Shown in pieces: positions 1 to 8,014 of a stretch of DNA of 64,000 nt (the stretch's first letter is position 1; every line of letters begins with the position of its first letter). This stretch comes from Synechococcus sp. BSA11S. Its GTDB lineage: Bacteria; Cyanobacteriota; Cyanobacteriia; PCC-6307; Cyanobiaceae. The stretch is taken from NCBI RefSeq assembly GCF_014224355.1, contig NZ_VNWP01000010.1, forward strand, positions 33,131 to 97,130, given 5' to 3'. The notes below the pieces were generated by a model. That model did not search any database. It saw nothing but the letters and a program-made list of their open reading frames with translations, and was not told where the DNA came from. The position numbers and the translations under genes were made by a program.

Positions 1-2
1 CG

Positions 3-401
3 GCCCTGCGCCTGGAGGCCTCCGCCAGCCAGGCCGCCGCCAGCGCCCGGAGGCCCTACGCCCTGCCCCTGCGCACCGCCACCAGGCCCTGGCTGATCGA
101 CTGGCAGCCCCTGCTCCAGGATCTGCTCGACGACCGGCGCCGGGGCGTGGAAGCGGAGGCCATCGCCCTGGGCTTCCACCACGCCCTCGCCGAAGCCCTG
201 GTGGCCCTGGCGCAGAGGCTCGATCTTGAGCGGCTGCTGCTGGGCGGTGGCTGCTTCCAGAACCGCCTGCTGCTTCGCCTGACGGTGGAGGGCCTGCGGC
301 GGGTGGGCATCGAGCCGCTCTGGCCCCGGCGGATTCCCTGCAACGACGGCGGCCTCGCCCTGGGTCAGCTGGTGGCGGTCAGCCTCGGACGCTCTGGCTA
401 G
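3..401 (+). CDS. hypF: HypF carbamoyltransferase, C-terminal part (cut by window edge)
   Basis: This is the 3' end of hypF; the start lies before the window. HypF makes the thiocarbamate on HypE that becomes the CN ligands of the [NiFe]-hydrogenase active site. The visible end carries the family's C-terminal pattern: a GGGCFQNRLLL segment, then a PCNDGGLALGQ segment near the stop, which belong to the YrdC/Kae1-like carbamoyltransferase part. It is followed after 47 bp by hypC and is the first visible gene of the hyp-nifJ operon. The N-terminal acylphosphatase and zinc-finger domains cannot be examined here. Identification is by motif recognition and is supported by the hyp neighbours. Confidence 0.93.
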   Translation, partial: ALRLEASASQAAASARRPYALPLRTATRPWLIDWQPLLQDLLDDRRRGVEAEAIALGFHHALAEALVALAQRLDLERLLLGGGCFQNRLLLRLTVEGLRRVGIEPLWPRRIPCNDGGLALGQLVAVSLGRSG

Positions 402-448
402 AACCAGGGCAGGCACGGCAGGGCCGCGCTGGCGTCAGGGAGGTTCCG

Positions 449-658
449 ATGTGTCTGGCCATGGCGGGAGAGCTGATCCGGATCGAGGATCGCCACCCCG
501 CGGATCGCCCCCAGGAGGACCCCGCCCTCTGGCGCATGGGCCTGGTGGAGTTCTCGGGCGTGCGCCGCGAGGTGAGCCTGGCCTGCGTGCCCGAAGCGGT
601 GATCGGCGACCGGCTGCTGGTGCACGTGGGCTTCGCCCTGAGCATCGTCCACCCCTGA
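449..658 (+). CDS. hypC: HypC hydrogenase maturation chaperone
   Basis: A 69-residue HypC/HybG protein, the small chaperone that works with HypD to carry the Fe(CN)2CO unit to the hydrogenase large subunit. It opens with MCLAMAGEL, keeping the essential Cys2 of the family signature, and holds the conserved histidine in VHVGFALSIV near the end. A GGGAGG ribosome binding site sits a few bases upstream of the ATG. The protein stops right after the VGFALSIV strand, so the acidic helical tail of usual HypC proteins (about 75-90 residues) is short or missing. It lies between hypF and nifJ on the same strand. Confidence 0.93.
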   Translation: MCLAMAGELIRIEDRHPADRPQEDPALWRMGLVEFSGVRREVSLACVPEAVIGDRLLVHVGFALSIVHP

Positions 659-671
659 GGAGGTTTCCGCC

Positions 672-692
672 ATGAAGCGAGTGAGCGCATGA
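672..692 (+). CDS. Possible six-codon leader minicistron before nifJ
   Basis: A GAGGAGG ribosome binding site (about 657-663) is well spaced for the ATG at 672, which opens MKRVSA and then a TGA. That TGA overlaps the nifJ ATG (ATGA at 689-692). The strong Shine-Dalgarno sequence therefore seems to serve the minicistron, with nifJ translated by coupling. What is seen is the spacing and the overlap; that the peptide is made is inference. It could also be chance. Confidence 0.35.
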   Translation: MKRVSA

Positions 693-3600
693 CCCGGGCG
701 ACCCTGGATGGCAACGAAGCGGTGGCGCGCGTCGCCTACCGGCTCCATGAGGTGATGGCGATCTACCCGATCACACCGGCCTCGCCGATGGGGGAATGGG
801 CCGACAGCTGGGCCTCCGAGGGCCGCCCCAACCTCTGGGGAACGGTGCCCCGGGTGGTGGAGATGCAGAGCGAGGGCGGGGCCGCGGGGGTGCTGCACGG
901 CGCCCTGCAGGCCGGGGTGCTCACCACCACCTTCACCGCCTCCCAGGGGTTGCTGCTGATGCTCCCCAACCTCTACAAGATCGCCGGGGAACTCACCTCC
1001 ACGGTGGTGCATGTGGCCTCCCGCGCGCTCGCCGGCCAGGCCCTCTCGATCTTCGGGGACCACAGCGACGTGATGGCCGTACGCGGCACGGGCTGCGCCC
1101 TGCTCTGCTCGGCCTCGGTGCAGGAGGCCGGTGATTTCGCCGCCATCGCCAGCCTGGCCAGCCTGCGCAGCCGTCTGCCGGTGGTGCACTTCTTCGACGG
1201 CTTCCGCACCTCCCACGAACTGCAGACGGTGGAGCTGATCGACGATGACCTGCTGCGCGCGCTGATCCCCGAGGAACTGATCGCCGCCCACCGCGGGCGT
1301 GGGCTGAGCCCCGATCACCCGGTGATCCGGGGCACCAGCCAGAACCCGGATGTGGCCTTCCAGGCCCGCGAGGCCGCCAACCCCTTCCACGACGCCGCAC
1401 CCCAGCTGGTGCAGGACGCGATGGATGCCTTCGCCGGCCTCAGTGGCCGCGCCTATCAGCTCTTCGAGTACCACGGCCACCCGCAGGCCGAGCGTGTGCT
1501 GGTGCTGATGGGCTCGGGCTGCGAAACAGCCCACGAAACCGTCGACGCGCTCACGGCCGGCGGCGCCCGGGTGGGGGTGCTGAAAGTGCGGCTCTACCGG
1601 CCGTTCGATGGCACGCGCCTGCTGCGGGCCCTGCCGGCCACGACCCGGGCGATCGCGGTGCTCGATCGCTGCAAGGAGCCGGGCAGCGGCGGCGAACCCC
1701 TCTACCTCGATGTCTCCAATGCCGTGCGCGAGGGCTGGACCGGCTCCTCCCTGCCGCGCCTGCTGGGCGGCCGCTACGGCCTGGCCTCCAAGGAATTCAC
1801 CCCAGCCATGGTGCGGGCCGTGTTCGCGGCTCTGGAGCGACCCGGCACCCCCAACCCCTTCAGCGTCGGCATCGACGACGACGTGACCCACCGCTCGCTG
1901 CCGCTGGAGGAGGAGCGGGAAGCGGGCGATGACCCCGGTGCGCCCTTCGCCGCGATCCTCTACGGCCTCGGCTCCGATGGCACGGTGGGGGCCAGCAAGT
2001 CCACCGTCAAGATCATCGGGGCGGCCACCGCGCTCCACGCCCAGGGCTATTTCGTCTACGACTCCAAGAAATCGGGGGCGGTCACGGTCTCCCACCTGCG
2101 CTTCGGGCCGGAGCCGATCCGCTCCACCCACCTGGTGCGCCAGGCCCGCCTGGTGGCCTGCCACCACTGGGACTTCCTCGAGCGCTTCGATCTGCTGGCC
2201 GAAGCCCTGCCCGGGGCCACCCTGCTGCTGAACAGTCCCTGGCCAGCGGAGCAGGTTTGGGCACGGCTGCCCCGGGCGGTGCAGGAGCGGATCGTCGAGC
2301 GCGATCTCAGGGTGCTGGCGATCGAGGCCTCGGCGATCGCCAGGGAGCTCGGTCTGGGCGGGCGCATCAACACCGTGATGCAGGTGGCCTTCTTCGCCGC
2401 CGCCGGGGTGCTGCCGTTGGAGCAGGCCCTCGAGGCGATCCGCGGCGCGATCCGCCACAGCTACGGCGGCAAGGGCGAGCGGGTGGTGCGCAGCAACCTG
2501 GCGGCCGTGGGCACGGCCCTGAGCCGCCTGCGGCCGGTGCCGATCGGTGCGGTGGGCGAGAGCGCGGCAGGGACCGAGCAGGAGGCACTGCCGGACCCCC
2601 TGGTCTCAGCGCCGGCATGGGTTCATGAGCTGATCGCGCCGCAGCTGGCACGCCAGGGGGATCGCCTGCCCGTCAGTGCCCTTCCTCCGGATGGCACCTT
2701 CCCCTGCGGGACAGCCCGCTGGGAGAAGCGCAACATCGCCGAATCGGTCCCGGTGTGGGAAGCCGACCTCTGCGTGCAGTGCGGCAAGTGCGTGATGGTC
2801 TGTCCCCACGCCGCGATCCGGGCCAACGTGGTGGAGCCGTCGGCCCTGGCGGACGCGCCCGAGGGCTTCGCGAGCACGGCCGCCCGCGACCCCCACTGGA
2901 GCGGCCTCAGCTTCACCCTGCAGGTGGCCGGCGAAGACTGCACCGGCTGCAGCCTCTGCGTGGAGGTCTGCCCGGCCCGCGACCGCACCGAGCCCCGGCG
3001 GAAGGCGATCAACATGGCCCCCCAGCGTCCCCTGCGGCAGAGGCTCCGCCGCCACTGGGACTACGCCCTGGGGCTGCCCAGCCCCGACCGGCGGGACCTC
3101 GACCTCCGCCACATCCGCCAGCAGCAGCTGCAGGAGCCCCTGTTCGAATTCTCAGGCGCCTGCGCAGGCTGCGGCGAGACCCCTTACATCAAGCTCGCCA
3201 CCCAGCTGTTCGGCGACCGCATGGTGGTGGCCAACGCCACCGGCTGCTCCTCGATCTACGGCGGCAACCTGCCCACCACCCCCTGGAGCGCCAATGGCGA
3301 GGGCCGCGGCCCCGCCTGGAGCAACTCCCTGTTCGAAGACAACGCCGAATTCGGCCTCGGCTTCCGCCTCGCCTTCGACCAGCGCCGTGCCATCGCCCAG
3401 CAACGGCTGCTGGAGCTCGCCGGCCCCACCGCTGAAGCCTGGCTTCCGGAGCCTCTGGCGGAGGCCCTGATCGGGGCGGATCAGAGCGATGAGGCGGGCC
3501 TGCACGAGCAGCGGCTGCGGGTGGTTGAGCTGCGGACGCTGCTGGAGCGGCGCCTGGAGGAAGCGCAGTCGTCCAACGGGAGATATCCCCGGGCGGAAGC

Positions 3601-4282
3601 CGCCCGCGCCCTGCTCTCCATCACCGACGATCTGGTCAGGCGCAGTGTCTGGCTGATCGGCGGCGACGGCTGGGCCTACGACATCGGCTCGGCCGGCATC
3701 GACCACGTGCTGGCCAGCGGCGCCGACGTGAACATCCTGGTGCTCGACACCGAGGTGTACTCCAACACCGGCGGCCAGATGTCGAAGGCCACCCCCCGGG
3801 GGGCCGTGGCCAAGTTCGCCAGCGGGGGCAAGACCAGCGCCAAGAAGGACCTGGGGCTGATGGCGATGTCGTACGGCCACGTCTACGTGGCCAGCGTGGC
3901 GATGGGGGCCCGCGACGAGCACACCCTCAGGGCGTTTCTGGAGGCGGAATCCTTCCCGGGACCCTCCCTGATCCTGGCCTACTCCCACTGCATCGCCCAC
4001 GGCATCGACATGGCCCAGGGCATGACGCAGCAGAAGCGGGCGGTGGAGTCGGGGCGGTGGCTGCTCTACCGCCACGACCCGCGCCGGGCCGAGCGGGGTG
4101 AGAACCCCCTGGTCCTGGATTCGCGGGCCCCATCGCTGCCGATGGCGGAGGCGATGGCCAGCGAGAACCGCTTCCGGATGCTGACCTACAGCCATCCGCA
4201 GCAGGCACGGGACCTCACCCGTCAGGCCCAGCAGGAGGCGCGCCAGCACTGGGAGCGCTATCAGCGGATGGCGGAGCCATGA
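689..4282 (+). CDS. nifJ: Pyruvate:ferredoxin (flavodoxin) oxidoreductase
   Basis: A full-length 1197-residue single-chain PFOR that oxidises pyruvate with CoA to acetyl-CoA and CO2 and reduces ferredoxin or flavodoxin. Domain I has the IYPITPASPMGE motif near residue 30. Two ferredoxin-like [4Fe-4S] motifs follow near residues 694 and 750 (CVQCGKCVMVC and CTGCSLCVEVC). The C-terminal TPP domain begins near residue 824 with CAGCGETPYIKLATQLFG and contains GDGWAYDIGSAG and DTEVYSNTGGQ. The ATG overlaps the stop of a six-codon minicistron, and the gene's own stop overlaps the next start (ATGA). It is embedded in the hyp operon, so its product may supply electrons for the hydrogenase those genes mature; that link is inference. 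Confidence 0.97.
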   Translation: MTRATLDGNEAVARVAYRLHEVMAIYPITPASPMGEWADSWASEGRPNLWGTVPRVVEMQSEGGAAGVLHGALQAGVLTTTFTASQGLLLMLPNLYKIAGELTSTVVHVASRALAGQALSIFGDHSDVMAVRGTGCALLCSASVQEAGDFAAIASLASLRSRLPVVHFFDGFRTSHELQTVELIDDDLLRALIPEELIAAHRGRGLSPDHPVIRGTSQNPDVAFQAREAANPFHDAAPQLVQDAMDAFAGLSGRAYQLFEYHGHPQAERVLVLMGSGCETAHETVDALTAGGARVGVLKVRLYRPFDGTRLLRALPATTRAIAVLDRCKEPGSGGEPLYLDVSNAVREGWTGSSLPRLLGGRYGLASKEFTPAMVRAVFAALERPGTPNPFSVGIDDDVTHRSLPLEEEREAGDDPGAPFAAILYGLGSDGTVGASKSTVKIIGAATALHAQGYFVYDSKKSGAVTVSHLRFGPEPIRSTHLVRQARLVACHHWDFLERFDLLAEALPGATLLLNSPWPAEQVWARLPRAVQERIVERDLRVLAIEASAIARELGLGGRINTVMQVAFFAAAGVLPLEQALEAIRGAIRHSYGGKGERVVRSNLAAVGTALSRLRPVPIGAVGESAAGTEQEALPDPLVSAPAWVHELIAPQLARQGDRLPVSALPPDGTFPCGTARWEKRNIAESVPVWEADLCVQCGKCVMVCPHAAIRANVVEPSALADAPEGFASTAARDPHWSGLSFTLQVAGEDCTGCSLCVEVCPARDRTEPRRKAINMAPQRPLRQRLRRHWDYALGLPSPDRRDLDLRHIRQQQLQEPLFEFSGACAGCGETPYIKLATQLFGDRMVVANATGCSSIYGGNLPTTPWSANGEGRGPAWSNSLFEDNAEFGLGFRLAFDQRRAIAQQRLLELAGPTAEAWLPEPLAEALIGADQSDEAGLHEQRLRVVELRTLLERRLEEAQSSNGRYPRAEAARALLSITDDLVRRSVWLIGGDGWAYDIGSAGIDHVLASGADVNILVLDTEVYSNTGGQMSKATPRGAVAKFASGGKTSAKKDLGLMAMSYGHVYVASVAMGARDEHTLRAFLEAESFPGPSLILAYSHCIAHGIDMAQGMTQQKRAVESGRWLLYRHDPRRAERGENPLVLDSRAPSLPMAEAMASENRFRMLTYSHPQQARDLTRQAQQEARQHWERYQRMAEP

Positions 4283-5301
4283 GCGGACCCGACCTCAGCA
4301 TCGACTACCTCGGCCTGACCCTGGACTCGCCGCTGGTGGTGGGGGCGGCCGCCCCCCTCAGCGCTGACCCTGATCGGATCCCCCGCCTGGCCGAGGCCGG
4401 CGCCGCCGCGGTGGTGCTCCACTCCCTCTTCCTGGAGCAGATCGAGCGCGACTGGCAGGACTGGGACCACCACCGGCACCTGGGCAGCGAGAGCTACCCC
4501 GAAGCCCTCAGCTACCAGCCCAGCCTCGAGCCGCGCCACCTCGGAATCGAGGGCTACCTCCACGAAATCGAAACCGCCTGCCGGCAGGTCGACATCCCGA
4601 TCATCGCCAGCCTCAACGGCACGGAGGAGGGCCACTGGGAAGCGATCGCCCGGGCCGTGGAACAGGCCGGTGCCGCCGCGATCGAGCTCAACCTCTATGC
4701 GGTCCCCACCGACAGCAGCCTCGACGCCAACGCCATGGAGGCGGCCCAGGTGGCGATCGTGCGGAGCGTCTGCGCGGCCACGCGCCTGCCGGTGGCGGTG
4801 AAGCTCAGCCCCTACTACACCAATCTCAGCCACCTGGCCCACGCGCTGCAGGCCGCCGGCGCCCGCGCCCTGGTGCTGTTCAACCGCTTCTACCAGCCCG
4901 ACATCGACATCGAGACCCTGGAGGCCTGCTCGAACCTGCTGCTGAGCTCAGCGGCGGATCAGCGGCTACCCCTGCGCTGGATCGCCCTCCTGCACGGCCG
5001 GGTGCCCCTCGAGTTCGGCGCCAGCGGCGGCATCAGCCATGGCACCGATGTGGTGCGAATGCTGATGGTGGGCGCCAGGGCAACGCTGGTGGTCTCGTCG
5101 CTGCTGCGCCATGGGCCGCAGCACCTCCACACCCTCCGCACCGAGTTGAGCCACTGGCTGGAGGAGCATGGCCATGGTTCCGCCCGGGAGCTGCTGGGCT
5201 GCATGAGCCAGCGCCGCTGCCCCGACCCCGCCAGCTACGAGCGGGCCCAGTACCTGCGGGCCATCTCCGTTGAACCCCTGGGCATGGCCTGGGATCCATG
5301 A
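4279..5301 (+). CDS. Dihydroorotate dehydrogenase-like flavoprotein
   Basis: A 340-residue FMN-binding TIM barrel related to class 1 DHOD. Recognisable barrel segments are the opening DYLGLTLDSPLVVGAA, a VAVKLSPYYTNL strand near residue 175, and the phosphate-binding SGGISHGTDVVRMLMVGA near residue 250. In place of the pyrD NxSCPN-type motif there is ELNLYAVPTD, so it is probably not the pyrimidine enzyme. From memory, cyanobacterial genomes often pair such a gene with nifJ; its reaction is not known to me. It overlaps nifJ by four bases and hypD by four bases, so translational coupling is likely. Confidence 0.85.
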   Translation: MSGPDLSIDYLGLTLDSPLVVGAAAPLSADPDRIPRLAEAGAAAVVLHSLFLEQIERDWQDWDHHRHLGSESYPEALSYQPSLEPRHLGIEGYLHEIETACRQVDIPIIASLNGTEEGHWEAIARAVEQAGAAAIELNLYAVPTDSSLDANAMEAAQVAIVRSVCAATRLPVAVKLSPYYTNLSHLAHALQAAGARALVLFNRFYQPDIDIETLEACSNLLLSSAADQRLPLRWIALLHGRVPLEFGASGGISHGTDVVRMLMVGARATLVVSSLLRHGPQHLHTLRTELSHWLEEHGHGSARELLGCMSQRRCPDPASYERAQYLRAISVEPLGMAWDP

Positions 5302-6395
5302 GCACCTGCCCCTCGTCAAGCGCGAGCGCACCGGTGCACCACCTGCTCGACGCGCTGCACAACGAGATCAGCCGCAGCTGGACGCTGATGGAGGTCTGCG
5401 GCGGCCAGACCCACGCGATCCTGCGCCACGGCCTTGATCAGCTGATCCCCAGGCAGCTGGAGCTGATCCATGGCCCCGGCTGCCCGGTCTGCGTCACCGC
5501 GGCCGAGACGATCGACCGGGCCCTGCAGCTGGCGTCCCTGCCGGAGGTGATCCTCTGCTCCTACGGCGACATGCTGCGGGTGCCCGGCAGCGGCCCCGAC
5601 CACCTGCTCCAGGCTCGCGCCGCCGGGGCCGATGTGCGCCTGGTGACCGCCCCCCTCGATGCCCTGGCCCTGGCGAGGGCCCATCCCGAGCGGCAGGTGG
5701 TGTTCTTCGCCGTGGGCTTCGAGACCACCGCCCCGGCCACGGCCCTGCTCGCCCACCAGGCCTTGAGCAGCGGCACTCAGAACCTCAGCCTGCTCGTGGC
5801 GCACGTGCGCGTGCCGCCGGCGATGGAGGCGATCCTGGCCGCTCCCCACTGCCGGGTTCAGGGCTTTCTGGCGGCCGGTCATGTCTGCACCGTGATGGGC
5901 CGCCAGGAGTACGAGCCGATCGCGGCACGTCACCGGCTGCCGATCGTGATCACCGGCTTCGAGCCCATCGATCTGCTGGAGGGGATGCTGCGGGCCGTGC
6001 GCCAGCTGGAGCGGGGCGAGGGGCGGGTGGAGGACGCCTACCCCCGGGCCGGCGCTGGCGAGGGCAACGCCACAGCCCGCGCCCTGATCGAGCAGGTCTT
6101 CGCCATCAGTGATCAGCACTGGCGCGGCCTGGGGGTGCTGCCCGGCAGCGGCCTGCGCCTGCGCCGCCCCTACGACGCCCTCGATGCGGAACACCGTTTC
6201 CCGCCCGTCCCCCGGCCGGATCCGGACTCCGGCGCCAAGGATTGCATCAGCGGCCAGGTGCTGCAGGGCCTGGCCCGCCCCGATGCCTGTCCCCGCTTCG
6301 GCCGGGGCTGCAGCCCTGAGCGGCCGCTGGGGGCCCCGATGGTGTCGTCCGAGGGGGCCTGCGCGGCCTACTGGCGCTACCGCACCCGGGCCTGA
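5298..6395 (+). CDS. hypD: HypD hydrogenase maturation iron-sulfur protein
   Basis: A 365-residue HypD, the [4Fe-4S] scaffold on which the Fe(CN)2CO centre of [NiFe]-hydrogenases is assembled with HypC and HypE. Visible signatures are EVCGGQTHAI near residue 33, HGPGCPVCVT near residue 57, and the C-terminal cysteine-rich block CISGQVLQG...CPRFGRGCSPERPLGAPMVSSEGACAAYWRY, which ligates the cluster and forms the redox thiols. The length is normal. The ATG overlaps the preceding stop (ATGA), and hypE starts four bases after the stop, so the genes form one translational unit. Confidence 0.97.
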   Translation: MSTCPSSSASAPVHHLLDALHNEISRSWTLMEVCGGQTHAILRHGLDQLIPRQLELIHGPGCPVCVTAAETIDRALQLASLPEVILCSYGDMLRVPGSGPDHLLQARAAGADVRLVTAPLDALALARAHPERQVVFFAVGFETTAPATALLAHQALSSGTQNLSLLVAHVRVPPAMEAILAAPHCRVQGFLAAGHVCTVMGRQEYEPIAARHRLPIVITGFEPIDLLEGMLRAVRQLERGEGRVEDAYPRAGAGEGNATARALIEQVFAISDQHWRGLGVLPGSGLRLRRPYDALDAEHRFPPVPRPDPDSGAKDCISGQVLQGLARPDACPRFGRGCSPERPLGAPMVSSEGACAAYWRYRTRA

Positions 6396-6398
6396 ACC

Positions 6399-7430
6399 AT
6401 GGACACCCCGCTGGAGTTCCCCTGTCCCATCAGCCCCGATGACGGCCCGGCTGTCCTGCTCGGCCACGGGGGCGGTGGCCTGCTCAGCCAGCAGCTGCTG
6501 GAGCGGGTGATCCTGCCCGCCCTCGGCACCGGTGGCGGCGTGCTGCTCGATGCCGCCACCCTGAGCTCGGAGGCCGGTCAACTGGCCTTCAGCACCGATG
6601 GCCATGTGGTGCGGCCCCTGGAGTTTCCCGGCGGCGACATCGGCGCGTTGGCCGTGATCGGCACCGTCAACGACCTGGCGATGCTGGGGGCCACACCCCT
6701 CGCGCTGAGCCTCGGTCTGATCCTGGAGGAGGGCCTGTCCTTGGACACCCTTGGCCGGTTGCTGAGGTCAGCCGCCGCCGCCGCCGCCCGCTGCGGCGTG
6801 GCGATCGTCACGGGCGACACCAAGGTGGTGGAGCGCGGCAAGGCCGATGGTCTGTTCATGACCACAGCCGGCATCGGCCGCATTCCCCCCGGGCTGGCGA
6901 TCGGGCCAGCCGCCATCCGCAGCGGCGACGCGATCCTGGTGAGTGGCGACCTGGGCCGGCACGGGGTGGCGATCCTGGCCGCCCGCCAGGAGCTGGGGTT
7001 CAGCACTCCCCTGGTGAGCGATCTGGCCCCGCTGCACGGCAGTGTCCAGGCCCTGCTGGACGCCGGCCTCGAGCTTCATGCCCTGCGCGATCTCACCCGC
7101 GGTGGGCTGGCGGCCGCCCTGCACGAGCTCTGCCGCGGGGCTGGGCTGGGGGGCCTGGTGCATGAGCCTGTGGTGCCGATCCACCCCGCAGTGGCCGCGG
7201 CCTGCGAGCTGCTGGGGCTCGATCCGCTCACCATGGCCAACGAGGGACGCTTCGTGCTGGTGCTGCCCGCCCCTCAGGCGCCGACGGCCCTGGAGCTGCT
7301 GCGCCAGGAAAACCCCAGCGCCGCAATCATCGGCCGGATCGAGGGCCAGGCGTTGCTGCTGGAGACCGCCCTGGGGGTGCGCCGCCCCCTGGAGCCGGGC
7401 CGTGGAGAGATGTTGCCCCGCATCTGCTGA
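6399..7430 (+). CDS. hypE: HypE carbamoyl-dehydratase for hydrogenase CN ligands
   Basis: A 343-residue HypE of the PurM/SelD-like fold. It dehydrates the thiocarbamate on its C-terminal cysteine to a thiocyanate and donates the CN group. The sequence shows the GHGGGG ATP loop near residue 25, DIGALAVIGTVNDLAMLGA, the VTGDTKVVERGKADG segment, DLTRGGLAAAL, and the diagnostic C-terminal PRIC. All catalytic landmarks that I can check are present. It ends the visible hyp operon; hypA and hypB are not in the window. Confidence 0.97.
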   Translation: MDTPLEFPCPISPDDGPAVLLGHGGGGLLSQQLLERVILPALGTGGGVLLDAATLSSEAGQLAFSTDGHVVRPLEFPGGDIGALAVIGTVNDLAMLGATPLALSLGLILEEGLSLDTLGRLLRSAAAAAARCGVAIVTGDTKVVERGKADGLFMTTAGIGRIPPGLAIGPAAIRSGDAILVSGDLGRHGVAILAARQELGFSTPLVSDLAPLHGSVQALLDAGLELHALRDLTRGGLAAALHELCRGAGLGGLVHEPVVPIHPAVAAACELLGLDPLTMANEGRFVLVLPAPQAPTALELLRQENPSAAIIGRIEGQALLLETALGVRRPLEPGRGEMLPRIC

Positions 7431-7510
7431 AGGAGAAGCTCAGCCAAGGCAACCCCATCGTGACGGCGCCCGGGGGGCTGGGATGATGGGATCTGTTCCT
7501 TCGAGCAGTC

Positions 7511-7627
7511 ATGTACACCGACTGGACCGCCGTCATCCTGCTGCTGCTCACGGCCATCCCCCTTGGCGTGGTGGTGGCCACCGCCGCCTTCTTCATCTGG
7601 CGCCAGAAAAAACTCAAGCAGCGCTGA
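7511..7627 (+). CDS. 38-residue single-pass membrane microprotein
   Basis: A short reading frame, MYTDWTAVILLLL onward, with one strongly hydrophobic segment of about 24 residues (residues 7-30) and a basic tail (WRQKKLKQR), predicting N-out/C-in insertion by the positive-inside rule. The size and layout resemble the low-molecular-weight photosystem or cytochrome b6f subunits of cyanobacteria, but I could not match it to PsbM, PsbX, PsbY, PsaM, PetG or PetN from memory. There is no strong ribosome binding site. It starts 80 bp after hypE on the same strand and its 3' end overlaps a convergent zinc-finger microprotein by 14 bp. Confidence 0.6.
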   Translation: MYTDWTAVILLLLTAIPLGVVVATAAFFIWRQKKLKQR

Positions 7628-7775
7628 TGTCGTGGGGGGCGACTCCATGATCGGCAAGGCTGCCCTGGCCCAGACAATCGAGGCAGGTCCGGAAGCGGTG
7701 TCCGCCCAGCCGCAGAACCCCGCTGCCACCGCAATGGTTGCAGCTCCTGAGGGAGGTCTGTTCGGAACCCCTCAC
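7614..7775 (-). CDS. DnaJ-type zinc-finger microprotein
   Basis: A 53-residue protein from a GTG start. It carries two CxxCxGxG-type knuckles, CNHCGGSG and CLDCLGQG, about 20 residues apart, the pattern of one zinc site of the DnaJ central domain or of BSD2-like thylakoid chaperones. There is no J domain and no other domain. It is convergent with the 38-residue membrane protein and overlaps its end by 14 bp. An open frame continues upstream to 7928 but lacks any recognisable domain, so I place the start at the GTG just before the zinc finger; the start is uncertain. The function is unknown to me. Confidence 0.6.
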   Translation of the reverse strand: MRGSEQTSLRSCNHCGGSGVLRLGGHRFRTCLDCLGQGSLADHGVAPHDISAA

Positions 7776-8014
7776 TGAACAGGCAGTGCGGGCCGGATGG
7801 GTGAGAACGTGAGTGAAGGAACAGGGTTCGCTCGATTCAGGAGCGGCAAAAGGGGCTGTGGGGAAAGACACCACCACGTACGTGGGTCCCCGCTCACTGA
7901 CAGGACGATTCGGGGTGGAGCTGGACACAAAGACTGGCTCGTAGTCGTTGCTGTCCAGTCTGGTCAGAACTCTGCGCCTTTGATCCCGAAACCTTCCTTA
8001 AGAGTGCCCAGGCC

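Noticed and set aside
398..2458. 686-codon open frame antisense to nifJ
   Set aside because: It has no recognisable domain and is rich in His, Gly and Pro as expected for the mirror frame of a GC-rich gene; nifJ on the other strand is certain.
7874..7885. Perfect 12-bp palindrome CCACGTACGTGG in the gap before gluQ
   Set aside because: It has no AT context, no nearby start codon and no second copy; it could be chance in GC-rich DNA.
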